From positions 1 through 28,987 of the forward strand of contig CAYUFA010000035.1 of assembly GCA_964443845.1 (NCBI GenBank): 28,987 nt of DNA. The letters run 5' to 3'. The notes beneath the pieces were generated by a model. The model was given only the letters and a program-made list of their open reading frames with translations, made no database searches and was not told the origin of the DNA. Origin of the DNA: UBA9214 sp964443845 (GTDB lineage Bacteria > Pseudomonadota > Gammaproteobacteria > UBA9214). Made by a program: the position numbers and the translations under genes. Shown here one piece after another: positions 7,879-16,053 of the stretch; positions within the stretch are counted from its first letter, which is position 1, and each line of letters starts with the position of its first letter.

Positions 7879-8385
7879 CTAGGCCAGGTCCAGCATCAGC
7901 TGGTTGCGGACCTTGAGGGCGTAGAGATGTCGTTCCGCATCCACCAGGTGCTGTCCCCAGTGGACGCGATAGCTCGATTGCCAGACCTGGGCGGCCTGTT
8001 GCGGCCAGACCTCGTCAAACAGCACCAGCCCGTGACGCAGGTCAAAATAAATGTCGGTCAGGTCATCGGCCAGGCTGCCAGACATGTGGATTTCTTCCGG
8101 GGCGGCATCGAATTCCAGCCAGTAGTAATCACGGTCTCCCAGCAGGCGGCGCAGCCTGCTATACAGCTCAAAGCGGTCATCCAGGTCAACCGAACTGGGC
8201 GGCGCCTCGTTATCCTCCCCCAGCGCGCACAGCTCGGTGACCGCGCTGTGCAGGCGTGGCATGACACGGTAGAGGCGTTCCAGCCAGTCGCGGGGATCGC
8301 TGCCGGCATTCTCGATCAGATCACAGTAGTCGCCTGCCACACCAACCATGTCGGTAAGTGCCGTACTGCAACTGGTTGCGACCAT
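7879..8385 (-). CDS. DUF5063 domain protein
   Basis: A 168-residue acidic, soluble protein without signal peptide or membrane segment. The pattern YYWLEFDAAPEE...GSLADDLTDIYFDL, with a later HWGQHLVDAERHLYAL block, matches the DUF5063 family, whose function is not known. GAGG lies 8 bases before the ATG. It follows rubredoxin on the same strand after 222 bp and precedes gspG by 196 bp. Confidence 0.8.
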   Translation of the reverse strand: MVATSCSTALTDMVGVAGDYCDLIENAGSDPRDWLERLYRVMPRLHSAVTELCALGEDNEAPPSSVDLDDRFELYSRLRRLLGDRDYYWLEFDAAPEEIHMSGSLADDLTDIYFDLRHGLVLFDEVWPQQAAQVWQSSYRVHWGQHLVDAERHLYALKVRNQLMLDLA

Positions 8386-8460
8386 GTCTGTTACCTCGCC
8401 AGCTGGCAGTCACTGGCAAACGCGATACGGAGTCAGCCCCGCACCAGTACCGGTGGGCAG

Positions 8461-8524
8461 GTGACCGTACCGCCTGGCTGCCATCCGGCAACCCCGGAAC
8501 CGGGGAGACGGTACCCACCGTCAC
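8461..8524. other. Potential three-way-junction RNA fold
   Basis: In the gap between the rubredoxin and DUF5063 genes a closing stem is formed by GTGAC (8461-8465) with GTCAC (8520-8524) and by GTACCG (8467-8472) with CGGTAC (8509-8514). Inside are two hairpins: TGCC/GGCA (8479-8490) and CCCCGG-AA-CCGGGG (8492-8505). There is no T-run on either side, so it does not look like a simple terminator. It may be a leader structure of the DUF5063 transcript or a chance fold in GC-rich DNA. Confidence 0.35.
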
Positions 8525-8607
8525 ACCTAGTGTAGACAATTTCGCGCGTCATACCGGAGGAAATGCGGGCGCCCTGACAGCAGGAATTCGCCCGGCCGGA
8601 CGGCTGG

Positions 8608-8781
8608 TCAAACCTCGACCACCTCGAAATCCTGCTTGGCTGCACCACACTCCGGACAGACCCAGTTGTCCGGAATATCTTCCCAGCGGGTGCCCGGCGG
8701 GAATCCCTCTTCCGGCAGTCCGTCCGCCTCGCGGTAGACAAAACCGCACACCACACACAGTAATTCCCTGTCAGCACTCAT
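8608..8781 (-). CDS. Rubredoxin
   Basis: A 57-residue protein with both iron-binding knuckles of rubredoxin: CVVCGFVY (C9, C12) and CPECGAAK (C42, C45), and the conserved PGTRWEDIPDNWVCP segment between them. It carries one Fe(Cys)4 centre and transfers single electrons in the cytosol; its partner cannot be told from the sequence. GGTGACGAGG lies just before the ATG. It is divergent from thiD, an arrangement I recall as common in gammaproteobacteria. Confidence 0.96.
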   Translation of the reverse strand: MSADRELLCVVCGFVYREADGLPEEGFPPGTRWEDIPDNWVCPECGAAKQDFEVVEV

Positions 8782-8820
8782 GCCTCGTCACCCGGCCGGA
8801 ATCGAAAGGTTATTTTACGG

Positions 8821-8848
8821 ATTATCGCCCGTGAATACAGTCACGCAA
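8821..8848 (-). promoter_or_regulatory. Candidate sigma-70 promoter for rubredoxin
   Basis: On the minus strand TTGCGT (8843-8848) and GATAAT (8821-8826) are separated by 16 bp. The -10 matches the consensus in five of six bases, the -35 in three. Transcription would start near 8814, about 33 bases upstream of the rubredoxin ATG. Confidence 0.5.
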
Positions 8849-8873
8849 CGCTGTGCTGCCGGGCGGCTTTCGC

Positions 8874-8879
8874 TATCAT
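8874..8879 (+). promoter_or_regulatory. Candidate -10 box directly before thiD
   Basis: TATCAT ends 7 bases before the thiD ATG. Transcription starting 7-8 bases after this box would begin at the ATG itself, giving a leaderless mRNA. No ribosome site is present (the spacer is CTCCCGG), which fits. The -35 region (near 8851, CTGTGC) is poor. Confidence 0.35.
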
Positions 8880-8886
8880 CTCCCGG

Positions 8887-9678
8887 ATGAAACCCGTCCC
8901 CGTTGTTTTGACCTTCGCCGGCCACGATCCCGCCGGTGGCGCCGGTATCCAGGCCGATATCGAGGCACTGGCCAGCCAGGGCTGCCATGCCGCCACGGTG
9001 ATCACCGCGCTCACGGTCCAGGATACGCACGACGTCCGGGAATTCACGGTACTGGAACCGGAGCAGGTCGAACGCCAGGCACGCGCCGTGCTCGAAGACA
9101 TGCCGGTGGCCGCCTGCAAGACCGGCATGCTGGGCAGTTCCGGCGTCGTCATGGCCATCGCGCGGATCCTGGCGGACTACCCGGAGCTGCCGCTGGTACT
9201 CGATCCGGTGCTGGCCACCGGCAACCGTACCCCGCTGGGTGTGCACGGCCTGACCGACAGTATCCGGCGCCTGCTGCTGCCCCGTGCCACGGTGGTCACG
9301 CCGAACAGCCTCGAGGCACGCCGGCTCGCGCCGGAAGCCGACACCCTCGATGCCTGTGCCAGCGCCCTGCTCGATCTCGGCACCCGGCATGTACTGATCA
9401 CCGGCACCCACGAGCACACCAGCCACGTGGTCAACACGCTCTACCGCGCAGGCACCGCACCCGAGACCTTTACCTGGGAGCGTCTGCCGCACAGTTACCA
9501 TGGCTCCGGCTGTACGCTGGCCGCCGCCATTGCCGGCCTGCTGGCGCACGGCATGGAGGTGTTCGAGGCCGTCCACGAGGCACAGCATTACACCTGGGAG
9601 GCGCTCGCGCAAGGTTACCGGCCCGGCATGGGGCAGCACCTGCCCGACCGCCTGTACTGGTCGCACGCGGACGACTGA
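8887..9678 (+). CDS. thiD: Hydroxymethylpyrimidine (phospho)kinase ThiD
   Basis: A 263-residue ribokinase-fold enzyme of thiamine synthesis that phosphorylates hydroxymethylpyrimidine and its monophosphate. Seen: the N-terminal TFAGHDPAGGAGIQAD block that binds the pyrimidine, ACKTGMLGS, the LDPVLATGNRTPL block, VVTPNSLEA, and the anion-hole/catalytic HGSGCTLAAAIA near residues 200-211. Length is normal. The stop overlaps the thiE start (ATGA), so the two are translationally coupled. No TPP riboswitch is seen upstream; only about 105 bp separate it from the rubredoxin start. Confidence 0.95.
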   Translation: MKPVPVVLTFAGHDPAGGAGIQADIEALASQGCHAATVITALTVQDTHDVREFTVLEPEQVERQARAVLEDMPVAACKTGMLGSSGVVMAIARILADYPELPLVLDPVLATGNRTPLGVHGLTDSIRRLLLPRATVVTPNSLEARRLAPEADTLDACASALLDLGTRHVLITGTHEHTSHVVNTLYRAGTAPETFTWERLPHSYHGSGCTLAAAIAGLLAHGMEVFEAVHEAQHYTWEALAQGYRPGMGQHLPDRLYWSHADD

Positions 9679-10346
9679 TGCCTGCGTTCCTCCTGCCGGA
9701 TGGCCTGTATGCCATCACCGACAGCGTCTGCACGCCGGCGGCCAAGCTGTGCGGCCGCGTCGAGCAGGCCATCGCGGGCGGCGCGCGCGTGATCCAGTAC
9801 CGCGACAAGCTGGCCACGGACGCCGAGCGTCACGCACGGGCGTCCGCCCTGGTGGCCGTGTGCCGTGCGCACGGCATCCCGCTGATCATCAACGACGACC
9901 CCGAACTGGCCGCCGCCTGCGGGGCGGATGGCGTGCACCTCGGCGAGCACGACGGCAACGTACGCCTGGCGCGGGCGCGGCTGGGCCCGCAGGCGCTGAT
10001 CGGTGTATCCTGCTACGATCGGCTGGAACGCGCCCTGCAGGCGCAGTCGGAGGGTGCCAGCTACGTGGCCTTCGGGCGCTTTCACCCTTCGCGCAGCAAA
10101 CCCGATGCACACCCGGCCCCGGTGGATCTGTTGCGCGCGGCCCGGCGCCGGCTGATGCTGCCGGTCGTGGCGATCGGCGGTATCACCCCGGACAATGGTG
10201 CGGAACTGATCAGGGCCGGGGCCAACCTGCTGGCCGCCATCCATGGAGTGTTCTGTACCGCGGATCCGCGCGCCGCCGCGCGGCGCTACAGCCGCCTGTT
10301 TGCGCCCGGGAACCCGCTCGCGTCCCGCGATCCCCCGCAACCATGA
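9678..10346 (+). CDS. thiE: Thiamine-phosphate synthase ThiE
   Basis: A 222-residue TIM-barrel enzyme that joins hydroxymethylpyrimidine diphosphate and thiazole phosphate to thiamine monophosphate. Seen in order: GLYAITD, VIQYRDK, LIINDDPELA, ADGVHLGEHD, IGVSCYD, YVAFGRFHPSRSKPDA (the GPIFPTxTK-type loop in a variant form) and VVAIGGITPDN near the phosphate-binding site. The ATG overlaps the thiD stop in ATGA. With thiD it converts the pyrimidine to thiamine phosphate. Confidence 0.93.
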   Translation: MPAFLLPDGLYAITDSVCTPAAKLCGRVEQAIAGGARVIQYRDKLATDAERHARASALVAVCRAHGIPLIINDDPELAAACGADGVHLGEHDGNVRLARARLGPQALIGVSCYDRLERALQAQSEGASYVAFGRFHPSRSKPDAHPAPVDLLRAARRRLMLPVVAIGGITPDNGAELIRAGANLLAAIHGVFCTADPRAAARRYSRLFAPGNPLASRDPPQP

Positions 10347-10387
10347 GCATTGCTTGACCTGGCCGGCTGCGGGCCGCGGTGCTTTGC

Positions 10388-10399
10388 GGTAAATTTACC
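10388..10399. promoter_or_regulatory. 12-bp palindrome upstream of hemL
   Basis: GGTAAATTTACC is a perfect palindrome 30 bases before the hemL ATG, in the 82-bp gap after thiE. It may include the -10 region of a hemL promoter or be an operator; no matching regulator is recognised. A TTGACC at 10354-10359 is too far from it for a normal promoter spacing. Confidence 0.35.
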
Positions 10400-10428
10400 C
10401 ATTCTGCATTCCAGGCCAAGGATTCCAC

Positions 10429-11709
10429 ATGTCCCGTTCCCACGAGTTGTTCGAAGCAGCCTGCCGGTTCATTCCCGGCGGCGTGAATTCCCCGGTGCGC
10501 GCCTTTCGCGGGGTCGGGGGAGACCCGGTCTTCTTCAGCCGCGGCGAGGGGGCCTGGCTGGTGGACGTGGACGACCGGCGCTACATCGACTACGTGGGTT
10601 CCTGGGGACCCATGATTGCCGGGCACGCGCACCCGGACGTGATCCGCGCCGTGCAGGAAGCTGCCGGCAAGGGTCTCGGCTTCGGCGCGCCAACCGAGAT
10701 CGAGACGCGCATGGCGGAGCTGCTGTGCCACTGGGTACCGTCCATGGACCTGGTGCGCATGGTCAGCTCGGGCACGGAAGCCACCATGAGCGCGATCCGC
10801 CTGGCCCGTGGCTTCACCGGGCGCGACCGCATCGTGAAATTCGAGGGCTGTTACCACGGACACTCCGATGCCCTGCTGGTCAAGGCCGGCTCCGGTACGC
10901 TGACGCTGGGCGTGCCGACCTCCCCGGGCGTGCCCGCCGCGGTCGCCGCCCACACCACCACGCTCACCTACAACGACAGCGCGGGGGTGGCGGAGGCCTG
11001 CGAGACCATCGGCCACGAGGTGGCCGCAATCATCGTGGAACCGGTGGCCGGCAACATGAACTGCATCCCGCCGGAACCGGGCTTTCTGCAGAGTCTGCGC
11101 GAACTCTGCGACCGGTACGGCTGCGTACTGATCTTCGACGAGGTGATGACCGGGTTCCGCGTCGCGCGGGGCGGCGCCCAGGAACACTACGGCATCCGGC
11201 CCGACCTCACCACGCTCGGCAAGGTCATCGGCGGCGGGCTGCCGGTGGGCGCCTTCGGCGGACGGCGCGACATCATGGAACAGATTGCGCCGCTCGGGCC
11301 GGTGTACCAGGCCGGCACGCTGTCCGGCAACCCCCTGTCGCTGGCCGCCGGCCTTGCCACGCTGGAACTGGTCTGCGCCGACGGCGTGCACGCACAGCTC
11401 GACGCACTGGCCGGCCGCCTCACCCGCGGCCTGCAGGCAGCCGCGGACCAGGCCGGCATCCCGTTCACCACCAACCAGGCCGGTGGCATGTTCGGCTTCT
11501 TCTTCAGTACGGAGTCCCCGGTCACCCGCTTCGCGCAGGTGACCGGGTGTGACATGGAGCGGTTCCGGCGCTTCTACCACGGCATGCTGGAAAACGGCGT
11601 CTACCTGGCACCCTCCGCCTTCGAGGCCGGCTTCGTATCGACCGCGCATACCCCTGCGCTGGTCGATACCACGGTGGCCGCCGCGGAACGGGTTTTTGCC
11701 AGCCTGTAG
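10429..11709 (+). CDS. hemL: Glutamate-1-semialdehyde 2,1-aminomutase HemL
   Basis: A 426-residue PLP enzyme of the C5 haem pathway that turns glutamate-1-semialdehyde into 5-aminolevulinate. Seen: FIPGGVNSPVRAF at the N terminus, VSSGTEATMSAIRLARG (phosphate binding), FEGCYHGHSDALL, IFDEVMTGFR (the Asp that contacts the pyridine nitrogen) and the Schiff-base lysine K265 in TTLGKVIGGGLPVGAFGG. Length is standard. AAGGA lies 7 bases before the ATG. It follows thiE, a common neighbourhood. Confidence 0.97.
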   Translation: MSRSHELFEAACRFIPGGVNSPVRAFRGVGGDPVFFSRGEGAWLVDVDDRRYIDYVGSWGPMIAGHAHPDVIRAVQEAAGKGLGFGAPTEIETRMAELLCHWVPSMDLVRMVSSGTEATMSAIRLARGFTGRDRIVKFEGCYHGHSDALLVKAGSGTLTLGVPTSPGVPAAVAAHTTTLTYNDSAGVAEACETIGHEVAAIIVEPVAGNMNCIPPEPGFLQSLRELCDRYGCVLIFDEVMTGFRVARGGAQEHYGIRPDLTTLGKVIGGGLPVGAFGGRRDIMEQIAPLGPVYQAGTLSGNPLSLAAGLATLELVCADGVHAQLDALAGRLTRGLQAAADQAGIPFTTNQAGGMFGFFFSTESPVTRFAQVTGCDMERFRRFYHGMLENGVYLAPSAFEAGFVSTAHTPALVDTTVAAAERVFASL

Positions 11710-11733
11710 CCGGCCTCCACACCGCGGCTGCGC

Positions 11734-13740
11734 ATGGAAGAGGTGCTGAAATCCCTGCTGGCCTGGGTCGCGTTACATCCGCACGCCTTCTCGGTCGCGA
11801 TCTTCGTGGTCTCGCTGATGGAATCGCTGGTCGTCCTCGGCCTGCTGATCCCGGGCGCCGCGCTGCTGTTCGGTGCCGGGGCGCTCGTTGCCACCGGCGC
11901 GCTGCCGCTGCAACCGATCATGCTCTGGACCATCCTCGGCGCCGCGGTCGGTGACATCATCAGCTTCGCGCTCGGGCTGCACTACCATCAGCGCCTGCGC
12001 GTGGTGTGGCCGTTCCGGCGCTACCCGGCCCTGGTCAACCGGGGCGTGGACTTTTTCGTGCAACACGGCGGCAAGAGCGTGTTCATGGCCCGTTTCATCG
12101 GGCCGTTACGGCCGATCGTGCCGGCCATCGCCGGCATGATGAACATGCCGATGCCGCGGTTCCTGCTCATCGATGCACTGGCCTGCCTGCTATGGGCACC
12201 GGTCTATCTCCTGCCCGGCATGGTGTTTGGCGCCTCGCTGGGACTGGCGGCCGAGGTGGCCGGCCGGCTGGTGGTGCTGCTGGTGGCGGTGGCCAGTTTC
12301 GCGTGGATCAGCGTCTGGCTGATCGGCAACGCGATCCGCCTGCTGCAACCCGTGGCCACGGCACGTCTGGAGAAGCTGCTGGCCTGGAGCCGCAACCACC
12401 CGCGCATCCGTCCCCTGGCCGGTTCGCTGCTCGATCCGGATCACCCCGAGGCGACCGGACTCACCATCCTGGCCGTCCTGTTCTTCATCACCCTGTGGCT
12501 GCTGCTCATGATCTCGCACCAGGTCCTGCGCGGGGAGCTGTTTGCCGGGGTCGATGCCTACGTTTTTCACACGCTGGGGGACCTGCGTACCCCGTGGGCC
12601 GACACGGTGATGCTGTTTTTCACGCACCTGGGTGACCGCCTGGTGCTCACCTGGGTCATGGTGGCAACCTGCAGCTGGCTGTTGCTCAAGGGCTGCAGCA
12701 AGGCGGTCCTGCACTGGCTGGCGGCCTTTGCCTGCACCGGGCTGCTGAGCTGGATCCTCAAACTCAGTACCCAGGTGCAGCGCCCGATCCCGTTTGACGG
12801 CAGCTACTCGTTCCCGAGTCTGCACGCCGGCCTGAGCGTTGCGGTGTACGGCTTCCTGGCCCTGATGGTCGCCCGCGAACTGCCCCACACACGGCGCTGG
12901 CTGCCCTATTTCAGCGCCGGAGCGGTCATCGTACCCGTCAGCCTGTCCCGTCTATACCTCGGCGCACACTGGTTCTCCGACGTCCTGGCCGGACTCAGCC
13001 TGGGCCTGCTCTGGGTCACCCTGATCGGCATCGCCTATGACCGTCACCCGGCCCCGCCCCTGCCGGTCGGACGCCTGCTGGTCGTCTTCCTGCTGGCAAC
13101 CGGTCTCGCGGTCGGCTGGTCCGGCAAACAGACCCCGTCCGGACAGCTCGCGGCGTACGCACATTCGACCAGCCAGTTGCGCATCACCCGCGACACCTGG
13201 CGCAACAGCGGGTGGGTCGACCTGCCGGCGTGGCGCATCGACCTCGAGGGCAGGCATGAACAACCGCTGGATTTCCAGTGGGCCGGTTCGCTGGCACGGC
13301 TGAAGGAACTGCTGGCCGGCCAGGGCTGGCGGCCGGCCCGCCCGTTCTCGCCACTGGAGGCCTTGAACTGGCTGGCACCGCAACCGGCCATCAGCAGCCT
13401 CCCGGTATTGCCGGAGGTGAATGACGGACGGCACCAGAGCCTGCTGCTGATCGCGCCACACGGGCCGGATGCCCGCTATCTCACCCTGCTACGGCTGTGG
13501 CCGTCGAACACGGCGTTGAACGACGGGAAACCGGTCTGGGTCGGCAAGGTCGGCCGGCAGTCCCCCGACCATACACTGCCAATCATTACCTACCTGAAGT
13601 CCGACCGGGACTACGATGCCCCGCTGCGGGAACTGGCGGCGGCACTGCAGCGCAGCGGCAAGGTCGCCATGAACTGGCGCAGGCGCGAGCCCGGCAATCA
13701 TGACCTGCAGTGGAACGGCGAGGTCCTGCTGGCCTGGTGA
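11734..13740 (+). CDS. DedA-PAP2-LssY fusion membrane protein
   Basis: A 668-residue multi-domain membrane protein. Residues 1-200 are a DedA/SNARE-associated domain (G-A-x(4)-F/Y and FxGRFIGPLRPIVPAIAGM patterns), a family now linked to lipid-carrier scrambling. Residues about 245-440 form a type-2 phosphatidic acid phosphatase domain with all three motifs: K-x6-RP (KLSTQVQRP), PSLHAGLS and SR-x5-H-x3-D (SRLYLGAHWFSD). The last 190 residues, after more membrane helices, resemble the LssY C-terminal domain. The likely role is dephosphorylation and turnover of undecaprenyl-type or phospholipid substrates, by inference. It starts 24 bp after hemL; no strong ribosome site. It ends 21 bp from the convergent receiver gene. 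Confidence 0.87.
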   Translation: MEEVLKSLLAWVALHPHAFSVAIFVVSLMESLVVLGLLIPGAALLFGAGALVATGALPLQPIMLWTILGAAVGDIISFALGLHYHQRLRVVWPFRRYPALVNRGVDFFVQHGGKSVFMARFIGPLRPIVPAIAGMMNMPMPRFLLIDALACLLWAPVYLLPGMVFGASLGLAAEVAGRLVVLLVAVASFAWISVWLIGNAIRLLQPVATARLEKLLAWSRNHPRIRPLAGSLLDPDHPEATGLTILAVLFFITLWLLLMISHQVLRGELFAGVDAYVFHTLGDLRTPWADTVMLFFTHLGDRLVLTWVMVATCSWLLLKGCSKAVLHWLAAFACTGLLSWILKLSTQVQRPIPFDGSYSFPSLHAGLSVAVYGFLALMVARELPHTRRWLPYFSAGAVIVPVSLSRLYLGAHWFSDVLAGLSLGLLWVTLIGIAYDRHPAPPLPVGRLLVVFLLATGLAVGWSGKQTPSGQLAAYAHSTSQLRITRDTWRNSGWVDLPAWRIDLEGRHEQPLDFQWAGSLARLKELLAGQGWRPARPFSPLEALNWLAPQPAISSLPVLPEVNDGRHQSLLLIAPHGPDARYLTLLRLWPSNTALNDGKPVWVGKVGRQSPDHTLPIITYLKSDRDYDAPLRELAAALQRSGKVAMNWRRREPGNHDLQWNGEVLLAW

Positions 13741-13761
13741 CGTCGGTCCCGGCGCGACCCT

Positions 13762-14160
13762 TCAGCCGGCACCGGCCAGGCGGGAGACCCGGGATTTCAG
13801 GGCTCGCGCCATGTGTTCCAGCAGCACCTGACTGTTGTACGGCTTGGTCAGATAGCTGAAGATTCCCCGGCTGGCCGCCGCGAAGGCGTCCGGAATCGTG
13901 CCGTGCGCAGTGAGAACGAGTACCGGCAGTCCCGGGTGGGTGCGATGGACATGGTCGAACAGTTCCATGCCGTCCATCCCATCCATCTTGAGGTCGGTAA
14001 TGACCATGTCCGGGCGAAATCCGGACAGCTGCTCCAGCGCCTGGCGACCGCTCTCGACTGCCAGCACGTCATAACCCGCCGCCATCAGGCGCATGGACAG
14101 CAGGCGCAGCAGGCTGCGGTCATCATCGACCAGCAGTACGCGGGGTTGTGTCTTGTTCAT
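13762..14160 (-). CDS. Stand-alone response-regulator receiver, GlrR-like
   Basis: A 132-residue receiver domain with no output domain. Acidic pocket VDDD (11-14), phospho-acceptor D56, T84 and K106 are all present, so it should be phosphorylated. By eye it is about 70 per cent identical to the receiver domain of GlrR encoded 3 kb upstream, sharing the same D56, the LLVDDDRSLLRLLSMRL start and the LTAHGTIPDA block. It is therefore probably a duplicate of that domain rather than a fragment: it has its own strong ribosome site (GGGAGC 4 bases before the ATG) and a clean stop. It lies 49 bp after the 495-residue lipoprotein and is probably on the same sigma-54 transcript. It could compete with GlrR for phosphate from GlrK, or signal by protein contact. 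Confidence 0.92.
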   Translation of the reverse strand: MNKTQPRVLLVDDDRSLLRLLSMRLMAAGYDVLAVESGRQALEQLSGFRPDMVITDLKMDGMDGMELFDHVHRTHPGLPVLVLTAHGTIPDAFAAASRGIFSYLTKPYNSQVLLEHMARALKSRVSRLAGAG

Positions 14161-14209
14161 GTTTCGCTCCCGTTGCTTGTTGTTGTTGTGGCGCAAGCCG
14201 TTCACACGA

Positions 14210-15697
14210 TCACTGTGCGGCCTTGCTGAACTCCGCCGAATTACTGCTCTCCAGTCCGGCACTGTCCACGGTGGTCATCACCCCGTAGTAAGTGGTTCCG
14301 GCAACCAGGTTCGCTACCGTCACTGTATTCGCGGTTCCATCGTTCACGTTCACCCGGGTCGGGTAGCTGCCGTGCGCGGTACCGTAATAGATCCGGTAGC
14401 CGTTGATATCGGCCAGTGACAGCGGGCTGCCGTCGCTGCGCTGTGTCGGCGCCACCCAGGACAGCACCAGACTGCCAGGCGCGGGGGGAGGTGGTGGCGT
14501 TGGCGTGGGAGGAGGGGTACCGCCACTGTCCAGGGACGCATATACCATCTGGTTGATCGACGCGACTTCCGTACTGGTGGCACTCGGTGCCAGCAATACG
14601 GCGGTACGCAGGGTACCGGTACTGCCGGACGACAGTACGGAAGAAACACTGGCGCCGGTGCTGCCCGCCTGCAGGCCGGCCAGCGTGGACGCCAGCGTCT
14701 GCAGCGCGCTGCTGTTATCCAGCACCCGGGCGGCCGCCACGGCGACCCGCGCCTGGGTGATCAGCTGGGTCGTGGTGCGCACGCCGGCAGTCAGCTGGCT
14801 GGAGGAAATACCGGGGCGGGTACTGCGGATAGCCTGGTCGATCACACTGGTTGCCTCGACACCGCCGACCCGCAGATGATTGCCGAGTGTTTCCACCAGC
14901 ACCTGCGAAGCCGCCACGATCGCAATCGCCGAGAGGTTTGCGTTGGTACCGCCGGCACCCAGGCCGTCCAGATGGCCGTCGGTCAGGTCGGCGGCCAGCG
15001 CGTTGAGCACCGTTGCCGCACTGCTGCCGCTCAGGTCACGCACACGCCGTATCCATTCGCCTAACGCCTCACTCGCACGGACCAGTTGTGCGACATTGCC
15101 ATTGCCGATCACCGTGGTGAACGGATTGGCGACCTGGCTCGTATCCAGTCCAAATCCGGTCTGGCCCAGCACCACGTTGCGCGCACTGTTCAGGTTCGCA
15201 GCGGTCAGGCCACCGCTCATTCGCTGCGCCACCTTCACGATCAGCGTGGTAAACGGGTTGATGTTTGCCGTCTGGTTGGCCGGCTTCTGCAACAGGGAGA
15301 CCAGGGTGTAATCCGGTGCGCCACCGGTCACGAGATCCACGCCGTTGCTCACCTGCAGATGCAGGGGATAATCACCATCCTGCACTTCGATCGAGGCCTG
15401 GAAACCGGCCGTGCTGTTCGTCACCGCCGTACCCAGCAGGGCGCCGGAACTGCTGTAGACCCGCACGGTGGCCCCGGTCACCGGGCCGTCACCAACGCTG
15501 CCGCTGAATATTGCCGTGGTGGTCGATGGTGCCGTGGGTGTGGGCGTGCTGCCCCCCGTCGAACTTGTGGAGGTGCCGGTCGTCGTCCCGCCGCCGCCGG
15601 AATTACACCCGGCCAGCAACAGGATCGCCAGCAGCAGCAACGTGCGCCAGCGGAGTCCGCCACTAAGGCGAATGGTAGGGGAAATGAGCTGTGGCAT
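14210..15697 (-). CDS. Modular lipoprotein with C-terminal fibronectin-III domain
   Basis: A 495-residue lipoprotein. The signal peptide ends in the lipobox LLAGC (C31). A low-complexity Gly/Thr/Ser/Pro linker (32-60) follows, then a module of about 330 residues with GSVGDGPVTGA, NGVDLVTG, NPFTTLIVKVAQRM and EALGEWIRRVRDLSG motifs, a second proline-rich linker (PPPTPTPPPPPAPG, around 395-408), and a fibronectin type III-like domain (GYRIYYG...AGTTYYGVMTTVDSAGLES) to the end. The large module is not one I can name. A paralogue lies at 21950-24469. The ATG has AGGA 9 bases upstream and a sigma-54 promoter about 34 bases before it. Function unknown; surface or periplasmic location is inferred from the lipobox. 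Confidence 0.9.
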   Translation of the reverse strand: MPQLISPTIRLSGGLRWRTLLLLAILLLAGCNSGGGGTTTGTSTSSTGGSTPTPTAPSTTTAIFSGSVGDGPVTGATVRVYSSSGALLGTAVTNSTAGFQASIEVQDGDYPLHLQVSNGVDLVTGGAPDYTLVSLLQKPANQTANINPFTTLIVKVAQRMSGGLTAANLNSARNVVLGQTGFGLDTSQVANPFTTVIGNGNVAQLVRASEALGEWIRRVRDLSGSSAATVLNALAADLTDGHLDGLGAGGTNANLSAIAIVAASQVLVETLGNHLRVGGVEATSVIDQAIRSTRPGISSSQLTAGVRTTTQLITQARVAVAAARVLDNSSALQTLASTLAGLQAGSTGASVSSVLSSGSTGTLRTAVLLAPSATSTEVASINQMVYASLDSGGTPPPTPTPPPPPAPGSLVLSWVAPTQRSDGSPLSLADINGYRIYYGTAHGSYPTRVNVNDGTANTVTVANLVAGTTYYGVMTTVDSAGLESSNSAEFSKAAQ

Positions 15698-15742
15698 GAG
15701 TGAAGTCCTGGCCGTTGGCCAATCAAAGCTTCACTCTATTCA

Positions 15743-15757
15743 GCAAAATCGGTGCCA
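15743..15757 (-). promoter_or_regulatory. Sigma-54 promoter of the 495-residue lipoprotein
   Basis: On the minus strand TGGCACCGATTTTGC matches the -24/-12 consensus TGGCAC-N5-TTGC with the required 10 bp between GG and GC. Transcription would start near 15731, 34 bases upstream of the lipoprotein ATG. The sigma-54 activator gene glrR ends 380 bp upstream on the same strand. Confidence 0.85.
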
Positions 15758-15804
15758 ACTCAGTCGCACCTTACAAAACAATAGGTTGTAACCCGACAAA
15801 CCCT

Positions 15805-15834
15805 GAGACAAGCCGGGGATTGCGGGCTTGTCTC
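15805..15834. promoter_or_regulatory. 10-bp inverted repeat upstream of the sigma-54 promoter
   Basis: GAGACAAGCC and GGCTTGTCTC are perfect inverted arms around a 10-base centre. The dyad lies about 48 bp upstream of the -24 box. No T-run follows on either strand, so a terminator is unlikely. The arms carry GACA/TGTC words, also seen once more nearby (CGACAAACC at 15794-15802), so it may be part of the upstream activating region. Confidence 0.5.
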
Positions 15835-15846
15835 CGCCGCCGGACG
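15829..15846. promoter_or_regulatory. Near-match to a GlrR operator
   Basis: TGTC-N10-GACG, one base off the TGTC-N10-GACA word described for GlrR sites in enterobacteria. It overlaps the right arm of the inverted repeat and lies about 100-115 bp upstream of the predicted sigma-54 start, a normal place for an enhancer site. Confidence 0.4.
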
Positions 15847-16053
15847 GCCCGGGTGAAGCGTCCTGCCCCGTTACGCGCGCCGGTATTCCAGCGCCTCGGG
15901 TGTTAATCCCATGATTCCGCTCGGAAAGTGGGCGGCAAACGCAATCCTCGCGGGGTGCGGTGAAGCGGCCTGGTGTAACCACGCGCCTTGTTGCCAGCTG
16001 GATACTAGAAGATGCTATGGAATACAGTCGGTTATGAAATGCGGATAGGAAGC

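Noticed and set aside
8492..8505. CCCCGG-AA-CCGGGG as a rho-independent terminator
   Set aside because: No T-run after the stem on either strand; reported only as part of a possible larger fold.
8782..8886. TPP riboswitch before thiD
   Set aside because: Only about 105 bp are available, with none of the conserved TPP riboswitch words.
10210..11649. Open frame of about 479 codons on the minus strand
   Set aside because: Antisense to hemL, whose catalytic motifs are intact.
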